From Rugamonas brunnea (lineage in GTDB: Bacteria; Pseudomonadota; Gammaproteobacteria; Burkholderiales; Burkholderiaceae_D), in assembly GCF_014042345.1 (NCBI RefSeq), contig NZ_JACEZT010000007.1, positions 186,001 through 250,000 on the forward strand: DNA of 64,000 nt, given 5' to 3'. How positions within the stretch are numbered: position 1 is the stretch's first letter; each line of letters opens with the position of its first letter. This document shows, piece after piece, positions 1 to 8,892 of this stretch. The notes under the pieces were generated by a model, which had not been told where the DNA came from, searched no databases, and worked only from the letters and a program-made list of their open reading frames with translations. Both the position numbers and the translations under genes were made by a program.

Positions 1-2
1 AG

Positions 3-1280
3 AACGGCGACGCGTCCACCGGCATCATCGTGGTGCCGGGCAGCGTGAGCGGCTTCACCGTCTCCGTGTCCACGGTGGACGATACGGCCGTGAACAGCGC
101 CAAAAGCCTGACACTGACCGTGGGCAGCGTGGCCGCCACCGGCACCATCACCGACAACGACAGCGTGAGCGTCAGCAGCGTGATGGCCGAAGACGCGGCC
201 CACACGGGCGCCAGCCCGGTCGACAGCAGCGTGGTGGAAGGCGCCAGCCTGCTGTACACGGTGGCCCTGAGCGGCACCACCAGCGGCAGCACCGAATACA
301 CGCTGGACATCGGCGGCACGGCGTCCTCGTCGGACTACGGCAGTTTCACCTTCAGCGACGGCGTGGCGTGGAAGAATGGCGACGCGTCCACCGGCATCAT
401 CGTGGTGCCGGGCAGCGTGAGCGGTTTCACTGTCTCCGTGCCTACCGTGGACGACACGGCCGTGAACAACGCCAGGAGCCTGACCCTGACCGTGGGCAGC
501 GTGGCCGCCACCGGCACCATCACCGACAATGACAGCGTGAGCGTCAGCAGCGTGACGGCCGAAGACGCGGCCCACACCGGCGCCAGCCCGGTCGACAGCA
601 GCGTGGTGGAAGGCGCCAGCCTGCTTTACACCGTGGCGCTGAGCGGCGCCACCAGCGGCGCCACAGAATACACACTGGCCATCAGCGGCACCGCGTCTTC
701 GTCCGATTACGGCAGCTTCACCTTCAGCGACGGCGTGGCGTGGAAGAATGGCGACGCATCCACCGGCATCATCGTGGTGCCGTCCAGCGTGAGCGGCTTC
801 ACCATCACCGTGGCCACCACCGACGACGCGCTGGTGGAGAGCGCCGAAAGCCTGGCGCTGACCGTGGGCGGCGTGGTCGCCACCGGCACCATCACCGACA
901 ACGACAGCCAGAGCGTGACCAGCGTGACGGCGGAGAACGCGGCCCACCTGGGCGCCAGCCCGATCGACAGCAGCGTGGTGGAAGGGGGAAGCCTGCGCTA
1001 CACGGTGGCGCTCAACAGCACCAGCCCGTCCAGCACCGAGCACACGCTGGCCATCAGCGGCACGGCTTCGGCGGCCGATTACACCAGCATCACCTTCAGC
1101 GACGGCGTGGCCTGGAAGAATGGCGACGCGTCCACCGGCATCATCGTGGTGCCGTCCGGCGTCAGCGGTTTCGCCATCACCGTGGCCACCCGCGACGACA
1201 CGCTGGTCGAGCACACGGAGAGCCTGACGCTGACGGTGGGTGGCGTGGCCGCCACCGGCTCCATCCTGGACAACGACGTG
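3..1280 (+). repeat. 372-bp in-frame tandem repeats
   Basis: The block beginning AGAAYGGCGACGC recurs at 1, 373, 745 and 1117, an exact 372-bp (124-codon) period. The first two full copies are almost identical. The later ones diverge mostly at synonymous or conservative sites. The array continues upstream of the window. Confidence 0.95.
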
Positions 1281-2927
1281 GCGCCGCAGGCACCGTCCAC
1301 GCAACAGGACATGAGCGTCAAGCTGGGCCCCGTCACCGATGGCGGGACCGGCCCGCTGGCCCCGTCGGAGCTGACCATTTACGGCGGCGGGCAACTGGTG
1401 GAAGGGGGCACGGTGCGCCTGGTGACGAGCACGGGCGAAGTGGTGGAGACGAGCGCGGTGACGGCGGAGCAGGCCCACGCCGGCCAAGTGCACCTGCCCG
1501 GCGTGGTGCTGGACGACGGCGTCTACACCTTCACGGCCCAGATTCTTGACAGTACCGGCAAGGTGAAGGCGCAGGCGCCCGTCACCATGACGGTGGTGAC
1601 CGACGTCGACGGCGTGTTGCCATCGGTGGAACTGGCCGCCAACGGCGGTGACTTCAACCACGATGGCATACCCGACTGGCAGCAGAACAACGTGGGCCAG
1701 TTGCCGCTGGCATCGGTCGAAGCGTTCCAGCAGGGTAAGCTGGCCCCGGCGTCCAGTTTCGGCGCCATCATGGCTGGCCAGGTGGACCCGGCCCATCCTG
1801 GCGCGCCGGTGCAACTGGCGTCCGGCGCCCAGTTGCTCAACCTGTCGGTGAGCGCGCCGACGGCGCCGTTGCCCGACCATGTGACGGCCGCCACGCCGCT
1901 GCTGCATTTCTCCGTCACCCAGCAGAGCGGCGGCCAGCCGCTGGCCGACATCGCGCCCGACCTGGCAGGGCTGCAAGTGCGGGTGGTGATCGACCTGCCG
2001 CCGGGCGGCGTGCAGGCCAACGATTTCATCAAGTGGGACAGCAAGACCGGCACCTGGTACAGCTTCCTGGACGACCAGAACCTGGCCACGGCCGACAATG
2101 GCGCCACGTTGCTGGACCTGAACGGCGACGGCAAGGTGGACCGCATCGTCGTCACGCTGACCGACGGCGGCCCCGGCGACGAGGACGGCATCGTCAACGG
2201 CACCATCGTCGACCCTGGCATGCTGGTGCAGCGCGCCGCGCCGGCGCCCGTGGTGCCCGTGGCGCCGCCGGCACCGGCCGCCACGCCGGTGCTGAGCGTG
2301 TTGCTGGCCAATGGTGACCGTTACTACACGACCGACGCGGCCGAGGCGGCCCGCATGGCGCAGGGCACCGGCAACGTGTTCGAAGGCGCGCGGTTTGATT
2401 CGCTGGCCAGCGACGCCGGCGGCCACCACCTGAACGCCGCGTTCCAACCCTACACCCAGGATTGGTATTTCGCCGCGCCAGGGCAAGCCATGCCTTATTC
2501 ATGTTATAACGTGGTGGCTGGCGCGGCCGGTTTCGGCGCGGCGGCCGCGGGAACGACTGGCAAGGTCGACGTGCACCTGTACCAGAACGGACAAGGCTTG
2601 ACGCAGCTGCTCAGCAGCGCCGATGCCGGCGCACTGGGCCTGGCCGCCAAGGGGTATGTGGACCGTGGCGCCATGTTCAGCACCACGCAGGACAGCGCGT
2701 TCGTGTTCGATCCGGAAGGCTATCTGCTGGCTAACCAGGGCAACGCCGGTGTGCAGGCGCTGGTGCGGCAGCTGGCGGCGACTTACAGCTCCGTGTCCGA
2801 CGTCCGTTTCGTGGACGCGGTCGAGCAGAACTATCTGAGCCAGGTGCAGCTGGTCGGCGTGCAGCACGGCGGGGCGGCCGGCGCGGCGGAATTGAACGCG
2901 GCGTTCGGCACGCACTTTGGCAACTGA
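3..2927 (+). CDS. Calx-beta-like tandem-repeat surface protein, choice-of-anchor U type (5'-truncated)
   Basis: The reading frame is open from the window edge, so the N-terminus and any signal peptide lie upstream. The first ~430 residues are near-identical 124-residue repeats, each containing a VVEG-like strand, the block KNGDASTGIIVVP and an acidic DND stretch ending the unit. This is the layout of Calx-beta/cadherin-like repeats that bind calcium and build adhesins. A middle region around residues 640-730 has the DLNGDGKVDRI and LTDGGPGDEDG motifs typical of choice-of-anchor U domains. The last ~200 residues follow a Pro/Ala linker and match no family I recognise. The role as an extracellular adhesin or matrix protein is inferred. 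A GTG at position 30 is an internal codon and not a start. Confidence 0.85.
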   Translation, partial: NGDASTGIIVVPGSVSGFTVSVSTVDDTAVNSAKSLTLTVGSVAATGTITDNDSVSVSSVMAEDAAHTGASPVDSSVVEGASLLYTVALSGTTSGSTEYTLDIGGTASSSDYGSFTFSDGVAWKNGDASTGIIVVPGSVSGFTVSVPTVDDTAVNNARSLTLTVGSVAATGTITDNDSVSVSSVTAEDAAHTGASPVDSSVVEGASLLYTVALSGATSGATEYTLAISGTASSSDYGSFTFSDGVAWKNGDASTGIIVVPSSVSGFTITVATTDDALVESAESLALTVGGVVATGTITDNDSQSVTSVTAENAAHLGASPIDSSVVEGGSLRYTVALNSTSPSSTEHTLAISGTASAADYTSITFSDGVAWKNGDASTGIIVVPSGVSGFAITVATRDDTLVEHTESLTLTVGGVAATGSILDNDVAPQAPSTQQDMSVKLGPVTDGGTGPLAPSELTIYGGGQLVEGGTVRLVTSTGEVVETSAVTAEQAHAGQVHLPGVVLDDGVYTFTAQILDSTGKVKAQAPVTMTVVTDVDGVLPSVELAANGGDFNHDGIPDWQQNNVGQLPLASVEAFQQGKLAPASSFGAIMAGQVDPAHPGAPVQLASGAQLLNLSVSAPTAPLPDHVTAATPLLHFSVTQQSGGQPLADIAPDLAGLQVRVVIDLPPGGVQANDFIKWDSKTGTWYSFLDDQNLATADNGATLLDLNGDGKVDRIVVTLTDGGPGDEDGIVNGTIVDPGMLVQRAAPAPVVPVAPPAPAATPVLSVLLANGDRYYTTDAAEAARMAQGTGNVFEGARFDSLASDAGGHHLNAAFQPYTQDWYFAAPGQAMPYSCYNVVAGAAGFGAAAAGTTGKVDVHLYQNGQGLTQLLSSADAGALGLAAKGYVDRGAMFSTTQDSAFVFDPEGYLLANQGNAGVQALVRQLAATYSSVSDVRFVDAVEQNYLSQVQLVGVQHGGAAGAAELNAAFGTHFGN

Positions 2928-2958
2928 CGGCCAGCGGATGGCCAACCCTACGGACCCG

Positions 2959-3678
2959 ATGATGATGACAATGAAACTCCGACAGACGATATTACGTACC
3001 ACCGGCGCCGTGCTGCTGCTGGCCGGCGCCTTGCCTGCATGGGCGGAGCCGGCGCCGGCCGGTGCGGCCGCGCCCACGTCCGCTGCGCCGGCCGCTGCCG
3101 ACGCGCCGGCCTATTACGCGACCGCCCAACTTGGCCAGAACAACCTGCGCCGCTGGCCGGCGCGCGTGGATTTTGGCGGCGTGGGCGTGGACGGTGAGCT
3201 TGGCCTGGACAGCGGCCTGCATGGCGGCGTGGCCGTTGGCCGCCAGACCGAACATGCCCGCTTTGAGCTGGAGTACCAGTACGGCCGCTTCGACATCAGC
3301 CGTATGACCTTGGGGCCGGTGTCGGAAGCGGGCAGTGGCGGCGGCCATTATCAGGCCCTGACCGTCAATGCCTATCGCACGGCGGCATGGACCGAATCGC
3401 TGGGCGGCTACGCTGGCGTGGGGCTGGGCTGGGGCGCGGCCACGCTGCCGTCACTGCAGATGAGTAATGGGTGCAATTGCTTCGCTGGCGCCGACCATGG
3501 CGGCTGGTTGTACCAGGCCCGCCTTGGCCTTGATTACCGGCTGGCGCCCGCGCACGACCTGTTCGTGCAATACACGTGGTTGCGCATGCCCGGCGGTTCG
3601 GGGGGCGCGGGCCCCACGGTCAGCTACGAGCGGCGCCATGTCGGCGCCTGGAGCGTGGGCTACCGCTATCATTTTTAG
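2959..3678 (+). CDS. Outer-membrane beta-barrel protein, function unknown
   Basis: The product is 239 residues with a classic signal peptide: basic MKLRQ, a Leu/Ala-rich core and an AWA-E cleavage site near residue 30. The mature part begins with an Ala/Pro-rich stretch and then shows alternating aromatic/Gly strands. It ends in a terminal Phe (GYRYHF), the usual C-terminal signal for barrel assembly. The size and pattern suit an 8-stranded OmpW/OmpA-like barrel. A CNCF pair near the middle could form a disulfide. The start is set at the ATG run 2959-2973, directly before the signal peptide; TTG 2917 would overlap the preceding gene. It lies 31 bp after the repeat protein and may be co-transcribed, so a supporting role in its surface display is possible but unproven. 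Confidence 0.75.
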   Translation: MMMTMKLRQTILRTTGAVLLLAGALPAWAEPAPAGAAAPTSAAPAAADAPAYYATAQLGQNNLRRWPARVDFGGVGVDGELGLDSGLHGGVAVGRQTEHARFELEYQYGRFDISRMTLGPVSEAGSGGGHYQALTVNAYRTAAWTESLGGYAGVGLGWGAATLPSLQMSNGCNCFAGADHGGWLYQARLGLDYRLAPAHDLFVQYTWLRMPGGSGGAGPTVSYERRHVGAWSVGYRYHF

Positions 3679-3687
3679 CTGAGGGTC

Positions 3688-3722
3688 GATGCGCCGGCGC
3701 GGTAGGGCGCCGGCGCAGTCGA
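3688..3722. repeat. 35-bp intergenic palindromic repeat, copy 1
   Basis: It contains GCGCCGGCGC twice around a short GGTAGG spacer, so it can fold into a strong GC hairpin just after the barrel gene. An almost identical copy lies at 3809-3843. It may act as a terminator or a dispersed REP-like element, and no T-tract follows. Confidence 0.6.
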
Positions 3723-3808
3723 TTAGCGCGTGGTTGAGTGCGTGGCGATTCAACTACTTTGTGTGGCAATTGCAGGTAATGGTGCTAACCTTGTCATGGT
3801 TGGCATTT

Positions 3809-3843
3809 GATGCGTCGGCGCGGTAGGGCGCCGGCGCAGCCGA
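3809..3843. repeat. 35-bp intergenic palindromic repeat, copy 2
   Basis: It differs from copy 1 at two positions and is in the same orientation, 121 bp downstream. The two copies flank about 85 bp of lower-GC sequence. This interval separates the convergent barrel and PPTase genes. Confidence 0.6.
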
Positions 3844-3940
3844 CCTTCCGACTTCCGCGTAGCTGGCCTGCCGGCCTGCCGTGCTGCCGAACTACCGAAT
3901 CTCCGAACTACTGATCTTCCGATCCGTGCCGCGCCGCCGT

Positions 3941-4570
3941 TCAGGCTTTGGCTGGCCAGGCCAGCGATCCCACCCATCCCGCTTGCGCAAGCAGCGGCAC
4001 CGTGTGGCAAGCCAGCACCGGTGCTGCGCTCCATTCTGTCAGACCCTGTCCCGCGCATTTCAGGCTCGCTTCGCGCGCCGTCCATGCCTGCGCCAGCGCG
4101 CGTGCGCGTTGTGGCGCTGGACAGGCCGCCAGTGCTTGCGCCACCGCCGGGCCCAGATAGTCGCGTGCCAGCGCGGCCCAATCCTCTATTTCCTGCGGCA
4201 CCATCAGGTCGACGCCGACCGGGCCATCGAGGCTGATGGCCACCAGCGTCCAATCGGTTTCATGGCTGATCGAGCAGCAGGGGACGATGGCGGGGTCTGC
4301 GACGCTGTGCGCCGCGTTGGCCGACCCGGTATCCAGCACGATGCGCTGCGGCTGGCCGGGCGTGGCGGGCAGGCCGATGCGCACGCCGTCGATGGAAAGC
4401 CATCCCGCCAGCACCTGCCGCAAGGCGTCGCGGGCCAGTTGGCGCGCTTGCGGGCGCGTGCGGCCCGCCGTCGCCAGCGCGATCACGCAGCGGCCATCGA
4501 TGGCGACGGGCAGGGGGCCAGGCCACGGCTGGACCGGGAATACGCCATCGTGGACGTTCATCGTGGCCAT
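3941..4570 (-). CDS. 4'-phosphopantetheinyl transferase superfamily protein
   Basis: The enzyme moves the phosphopantetheine arm of CoA to a serine of a carrier protein. The visible family motifs are ISHE near residue 102, GVDL near 119-122 (metal-binding Asp) and WTAREASLK near 163-171 (Glu and Lys). At 209 residues it fits the Sfp/EntD class of pseudo-dimeric transferases, although the N-terminal half is divergent. It lies 25 bp downstream of the NRPS gene on the same strand, so its natural substrate is very probably that enzyme's carrier domain. The start is uncertain: ATG 4570 or ATG 4561, neither with a clear ribosome site. This suggests translation coupled to, or carried over from, the NRPS gene. 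Confidence 0.85.
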   Translation of the reverse strand: MATMNVHDGVFPVQPWPGPLPVAIDGRCVIALATAGRTRPQARQLARDALRQVLAGWLSIDGVRIGLPATPGQPQRIVLDTGSANAAHSVADPAIVPCCSISHETDWTLVAISLDGPVGVDLMVPQEIEDWAALARDYLGPAVAQALAACPAPQRARALAQAWTAREASLKCAGQGLTEWSAAPVLACHTVPLLAQAGWVGSLAWPAKA

Positions 4571-4595
4571 GGTCGTGGTCGTGGCGCGGCGCCGG

Positions 4596-7500
4596 TCAGG
4601 CGCGCGCGGGCGCGGCCGGGCAACCGACCCAGCGGCTGCCGGCCGGGATGTGCTCGCCCTTCATCACCAGGGTGAGCGGTCCCAGGTGGGCGTCGTCGGC
4701 CACTTTGGCGCTGTACAGCACGGCGCTGCGCGGGCCCAGGTAGACGCGGGCGCCGATGTCGACATGGTCGATCTTCATCACGCGGTCCTCGAACAGGTGG
4801 GTCTGCGGGCAGGTCAGTGCATTGAGCTCGCTGTACTCGCCGATGCGCACGCAGTCGAATTCCGTGATGTCGGTGGTGTCCAGGTAGACGCCGCGGCCGA
4901 TGCGGCTGCCCAGCAGGTTGAACGCCAGCGGCAGCCACGGCGTGCCGCGCAGGTAGCGCATGAAGTTGGGCACGGCGATGCCTTCGTACATATTGGTCAC
5001 GCCTTCGGACAGCCACACGAACGGGGTCCACATCGGTTCCGATTGTTTGCGGTAGCGTCCCAGCAGCAGCCATTTGAAGCCGACCACGAAGAAGTAGTTG
5101 CCGATGCCGTAGGCCAAGCCGGCCAGGGTCAGGTCCCACGTCACTTCGGCCCAGCGGCCGGCGCCGGCCACCGGCATCACCGACAGCACCAGCGTGTAGC
5201 CGACGGCGATAACCAGCGCGTGCGGGGCGACGATGCGGAATGCTTCGATCAGGCCGCGTCCCAGCCGGCGCAGCGGCGACGGGTGGAAGGTCAGCCACTC
5301 GGGATAGCCACTGGTGGTTTCGCGGGCCGGCAGGTTGATGGGCGGGGAGCCGAGCCAGGTGTCGCCGCTCGTCATTTGCTCGTTGTCGGGCGCGCGCGAG
5401 TGCACGCCGATCAGCACGTGCTCGGGCAGCACGGTGCCGTCCGGGATGTAGGCGCCGTTGCCGACGAAGCTGCGGTGCGAGACCACCGTCGGCTGCATGG
5501 TCATCCAGCCGCCGTCGATCTCCTCGTCGCCCAGCATCACGGCGTCGGCGATGAAGGTTTCGTCGCCCAGCGTCAGCATGTCCGGCACCACGCCCAGCGC
5601 GGTCGAGATTTCCGCGTCGCGGCCCACCTTGGCGCCCAGCAGGCGATACCAGAACGGCGCATAGATGGTGGCGTAGATCCCGTGCAGCACGTTCAGGCTC
5701 GATTCCTGGATCTGGCTCACCAGCCACTTGGCGCAGTAGGTGTTGCCGTGGATGGCGAAGCGGCCCGGCGTGAGGCGCGGCAGCACGCTCCAGCGGATGC
5801 CGGCCGACAGCAGCGCCGTCAGCACGATCAGCACCGTGCTGGCCGGGAAGGCCAGCAGGAAGTAGCGCAGCAGCTGGATGCGCACGTCGTCGCCCTGCAC
5901 CCACGGCAGCCAGCCCGCCTCGTCGAACCAGTCGATCAGCACGAAGCTGGGGAACACGGGCATGAAGAACAGCGTGACGATGAGCAGGATGCCGAACACG
6001 AAGAACGCGCCTTCGCCCAACTGGCGCGCGCGGCTGACGGCGGGGCGCGGTGGCAGGCGGTTGGCGTCGTGCGGGCCGGCGTCGCGCGCGGGCGAGCCGC
6101 TCCACACGCGCCCGGCCGGCACGGCCATGCCGTCGCCCAGCGCCGACTGGCCCTCCAGGTGGCCCAGGGCGCCGACGCGGGTGTTCCCTTCCAGGATGGC
6201 GAACGAGCCGACGCAGGCGTCGTCGTCGAGCCGGATCGCGCCCAGCCGCAGCCGGCCCCGTTCCACGCGCGCGTTTTCCATGTTGACGGCGTTGCCGATG
6301 CTGACGTTGTCGCCGATGGACAGCAGATCGGGCGCGCGCAGCGTGAACGAGCCGATGATGACGTCCTTGCCGATGCGTGCGCCGAGCGCCCGCAGCCACC
6401 AGGCGTTGAGCGAGGAGCCGCTCAGCAGGTAGGCCGGCGCCGCCTCGACCAGCCGGTCGGCCAGCCACCAGCGGTAGTAGGTCAGGCCCCACAGCGGATA
6501 GTCGCCGGCCTTGAGCCGGCCCGCGATCAGCCATTTGCCGGCGATGGCGATGGCGAATTCCATCACGGTGGCCAGCAGGAACACGCCGGCCGAGGCGGCG
6601 ATGGCGCGCGGCACCGAGTCGCCGGGATCGCCCGTGAAGAAATGGTAGGTGAAGAACGGCGCCAGCCACTGCGCCATGCGCAGCGCCACCAGGCCCGGCA
6701 TGGCGGCCGCCTGGGCCAGGCCGCAGGTCCAGCGCCTGAGCGCGGACGGCGGCGTCCATGGCGCCTCGGCCGCCACGGCGGCCGGCGCGTCGGCCAGCAC
6801 GGCGGCGATCTTGCCCACCTGGCGCTGCTGGTAGATGTCGCGCACGGTCACGTGGGCGAAACGGGGATCGGCGCGCAGGGCCGAGGCCAGGCGCGCGGCG
6901 AAGAACGAGTGGCCGCCCAGGTCGGCGAAGAAGTCGGCCTGGCGCAAAATCGGCTGGCCGGGGAACAGCGTGGCCAGTGCCGCGAACAGGGCCGCTTCGG
7001 CCGGCGTTTCGGGCAGGTCGGAATCGGCGGCGTCGCCGGCCGCCGGCGCGCTCAGGGGTGTGGCCTTGAGCGCCTTGCGGTCGATCTTGCCGGAGGTGAG
7101 GCGCGGCATGGCGGCCAGCAGCTCGTAGCGGCCCGGCACCATGTAGGGCGGCAGCACGGCGGCCAGCGCCTGGCGCAGCGCGCGGCCTTCGAGCGCGGCG
7201 CCCGCCTCGGGCACCAGGTAGGCCACCAGCTGGTCGATGCCGTCATCCTTGCGCAGCAGGACGGCGGCCGTGCCCACGCCCGGCTGCTGGGCCAGCAGCG
7301 CTTCGATCTCGCCCAGTTCGACGCGGAAGCCGCGGATCTTGACCTGGTCGTCGGCGCGGCCCAGGCACAGCACTTCGCCGTCGTCATCGATGCGGGCCAG
7401 GTCGCCCGTGCGGTACAGGCGGTCGTCGTGCGCGCCGGCGCGCCACGGGTTGGCTAGGAATTTTTCGGCCGTCAGGTCGGGCCGGCCCAGGTAACCGGCA

Positions 7501-8630
7501 GCCAGGCCGGGGCCGATGATGCACAGCTCACCGGTCTCGCCGCGCGGCAGCAGGCGCAGCGGCGCGCCGGCCTGGGCCGCCTCCGCGTCCACCACCAGCA
7601 GGCCGTAGTTGGGCAGCGGGGTGCCGATGGTGACCGGGCGGCCCGGCGCGAGTGCGGCCAGGCTGGCGGACACGGTCGCTTCCGTCGGGCCGTAGGTGTT
7701 GAACATCTGGCGCCCGGCGCGCGACCAGCGCGTGACCAGCGATTCCGGGCACATTTCGCCGCCCAGGTTGATGATGCGCAGCGTCGGCACTTCCTGGTTG
7801 AACAGGGCCAGCAGCGTGGGCACGGCGTGCAGCACGGTCACGCCGTTGTCGGCCAGCAGCTGGGGCAGGGCGTCCGGGTCGGCGCTCACTTCGCGCGGGC
7901 CGAGGAACAGCGTGGCGCCCACCAGGTAGGCGATCCAGATCTCCTCGAACGACATGTCGAACGCCACCGAGAAGCCCTGGTAGACGGTGTCGTCGGCGCG
8001 CACGCCGAGCACCGCGTTCTCGCTGCGCAGGAAGTGGCAGATGCTGCGCTGGGTGATCAGGATGCCTTTCGGCTTGCCGGTCGAGCCCGACGTGTAGATC
8101 ACATAGGCCGGCGCATCGGGCGAGACGGCGCCGCGCCGGGCCAGCGCCTCGCCGGCGGCGGGCGCGGCCAGCATGGCTTCGGCGGTCCACACGGGGCGGC
8201 CCAGCTGGGCCAGCCGCGGCGCGAAGCTGGCGCTGGTGAGCACGCCGGCCGCCTGGGCGTCGTCCAGGCACACCTGCAGGCGTTCCACGGGGGTGTCCTC
8301 GTCCACCGGCAGCCAGGCCGCGCCGGCCTTGGCGATGCCGGCCTGCATGACGAGCAGCTCGACGCCGCGCGCCAGCCACAGGCCCACGATCTGGCCCGGC
8401 CCCACGCCGGCCGCGATCAGCCGGGCCGCCACCAGGTCGGCCTGGGCGTCCAGCTCGCCGTAGCTGAGACGGCGGCCGCCGCACACCAGGGCCGTGTGCT
8501 CCGGTGCGCGGGCCGCGCTCGCTTCGAGCAGGTCGGCCAGGATTTCCTCGCGCAACAGCTCGTCCCGACGGGGACCGTACAGGATGTCGGGATGCAGTTG
8601 CGAAAGAGGCTGTGGGGTGAAATCGTTCAT
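4596..8630 (-). CDS. Pls/PosA-family non-ribosomal peptide synthetase (A-T-membrane-hexapeptide)
   Basis: The product is 1344 residues. Residues ~10-520 form an adenylation domain with core motif YTSGSTGKPKG (~180), FDMSFEE (~224), YGPTE (~313) and the SGKIDRK lysine (~515). A carrier domain follows, with LGGHS placing the pantetheine serine near 575. The C-terminal ~730 residues contain six likely membrane helices alternating with three regions of hexapeptide (left-handed beta-helix) repeats. This is the layout of epsilon-poly-L-lysine synthetase (Pls) and relatives, which polymerise one amino acid without a classic condensation or thioesterase domain. By eye the substrate pocket reads D-M-E-H-I-L-T-V-S-K; Glu at the third position would suit a basic side chain, which is tentative. 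ATG 8630 is preferred over an upstream TTG. The PPTase follows immediately. Confidence 0.9.
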   Translation of the reverse strand: MNDFTPQPLSQLHPDILYGPRRDELLREEILADLLEASAARAPEHTALVCGGRRLSYGELDAQADLVAARLIAAGVGPGQIVGLWLARGVELLVMQAGIAKAGAAWLPVDEDTPVERLQVCLDDAQAAGVLTSASFAPRLAQLGRPVWTAEAMLAAPAAGEALARRGAVSPDAPAYVIYTSGSTGKPKGILITQRSICHFLRSENAVLGVRADDTVYQGFSVAFDMSFEEIWIAYLVGATLFLGPREVSADPDALPQLLADNGVTVLHAVPTLLALFNQEVPTLRIINLGGEMCPESLVTRWSRAGRQMFNTYGPTEATVSASLAALAPGRPVTIGTPLPNYGLLVVDAEAAQAGAPLRLLPRGETGELCIIGPGLAAGYLGRPDLTAEKFLANPWRAGAHDDRLYRTGDLARIDDDGEVLCLGRADDQVKIRGFRVELGEIEALLAQQPGVGTAAVLLRKDDGIDQLVAYLVPEAGAALEGRALRQALAAVLPPYMVPGRYELLAAMPRLTSGKIDRKALKATPLSAPAAGDAADSDLPETPAEAALFAALATLFPGQPILRQADFFADLGGHSFFAARLASALRADPRFAHVTVRDIYQQRQVGKIAAVLADAPAAVAAEAPWTPPSALRRWTCGLAQAAAMPGLVALRMAQWLAPFFTYHFFTGDPGDSVPRAIAASAGVFLLATVMEFAIAIAGKWLIAGRLKAGDYPLWGLTYYRWWLADRLVEAAPAYLLSGSSLNAWWLRALGARIGKDVIIGSFTLRAPDLLSIGDNVSIGNAVNMENARVERGRLRLGAIRLDDDACVGSFAILEGNTRVGALGHLEGQSALGDGMAVPAGRVWSGSPARDAGPHDANRLPPRPAVSRARQLGEGAFFVFGILLIVTLFFMPVFPSFVLIDWFDEAGWLPWVQGDDVRIQLLRYFLLAFPASTVLIVLTALLSAGIRWSVLPRLTPGRFAIHGNTYCAKWLVSQIQESSLNVLHGIYATIYAPFWYRLLGAKVGRDAEISTALGVVPDMLTLGDETFIADAVMLGDEEIDGGWMTMQPTVVSHRSFVGNGAYIPDGTVLPEHVLIGVHSRAPDNEQMTSGDTWLGSPPINLPARETTSGYPEWLTFHPSPLRRLGRGLIEAFRIVAPHALVIAVGYTLVLSVMPVAGAGRWAEVTWDLTLAGLAYGIGNYFFVVGFKWLLLGRYRKQSEPMWTPFVWLSEGVTNMYEGIAVPNFMRYLRGTPWLPLAFNLLGSRIGRGVYLDTTDITEFDCVRIGEYSELNALTCPQTHLFEDRVMKIDHVDIGARVYLGPRSAVLYSAKVADDAHLGPLTLVMKGEHIPAGSRWVGCPAAPARA

Positions 8631-8788
8631 GCAGTGTTCTTTGGTATCAAATTGCCCTCCGCTGACAGACTGGGCGGAAGGGCTGTCATTGTACGGCAAG
8701 CCTCGCCCGCACCATAGGGAAAGCGGCGCGCATCCACCCCTTTTCTTAACTTTTTTAATTGCAACTTTTATATATGTATCGTAAATCT

Positions 8789-8802
8789 TTGATAAGGATC
8801 AT
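8789..8802. promoter_or_regulatory. FNR/ANR-type box upstream of the PAS chemoreceptor
   Basis: TTGATAAGGATCAT matches the TTGAT-N4-ATCAA consensus at 9 of 10 fixed positions. It sits in an unusually AT-rich stretch (about 8735-8815) between the divergent NRPS and chemoreceptor genes. Its centre is 32 bp upstream of the centre of TAGACT (8825-8830), the spacing of a class II FNR-activated promoter. Confidence 0.65.
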
Positions 8803-8824
8803 ATTTTTTTAATCACGGCCTCAT

Positions 8825-8830
8825 TAGACT
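8825..8830 (+). promoter_or_regulatory. Putative -10 of the chemoreceptor promoter
   Basis: TAGACT (4 of 6 to TATAAT) lies at the distance expected for activation by a regulator bound at 8789-8802. It implies a transcript start near 8837 and a leader of about 56 nt. Confidence 0.45.
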
Positions 8831-8892
8831 TGCGCCTTCATTCGCCCCGGCCCCCGGGGACTTCCCCTCTAAAACGCCTGGAACTGAACGAG

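Noticed and set aside
3..1280. CRISPR-like or satellite interpretation of the 372-bp repeats
   Set aside because: The period is a multiple of three and the repeats are translated in frame as Calx-beta-like domains; there are no spacers.
4236..7457. A 1073-codon open frame on the + strand
   Set aside because: It is antisense to the NRPS gene, is dominated by Arg/Gln/Gly/Ala, and has no domain. High GC content keeps antisense frames open.
8700..8829. Promoter of the NRPS gene in the AT-rich island
   Set aside because: Several weak AT-rich hexamers exist leftward, but none has a good -35 or lies at the expected distance from the FNR box.
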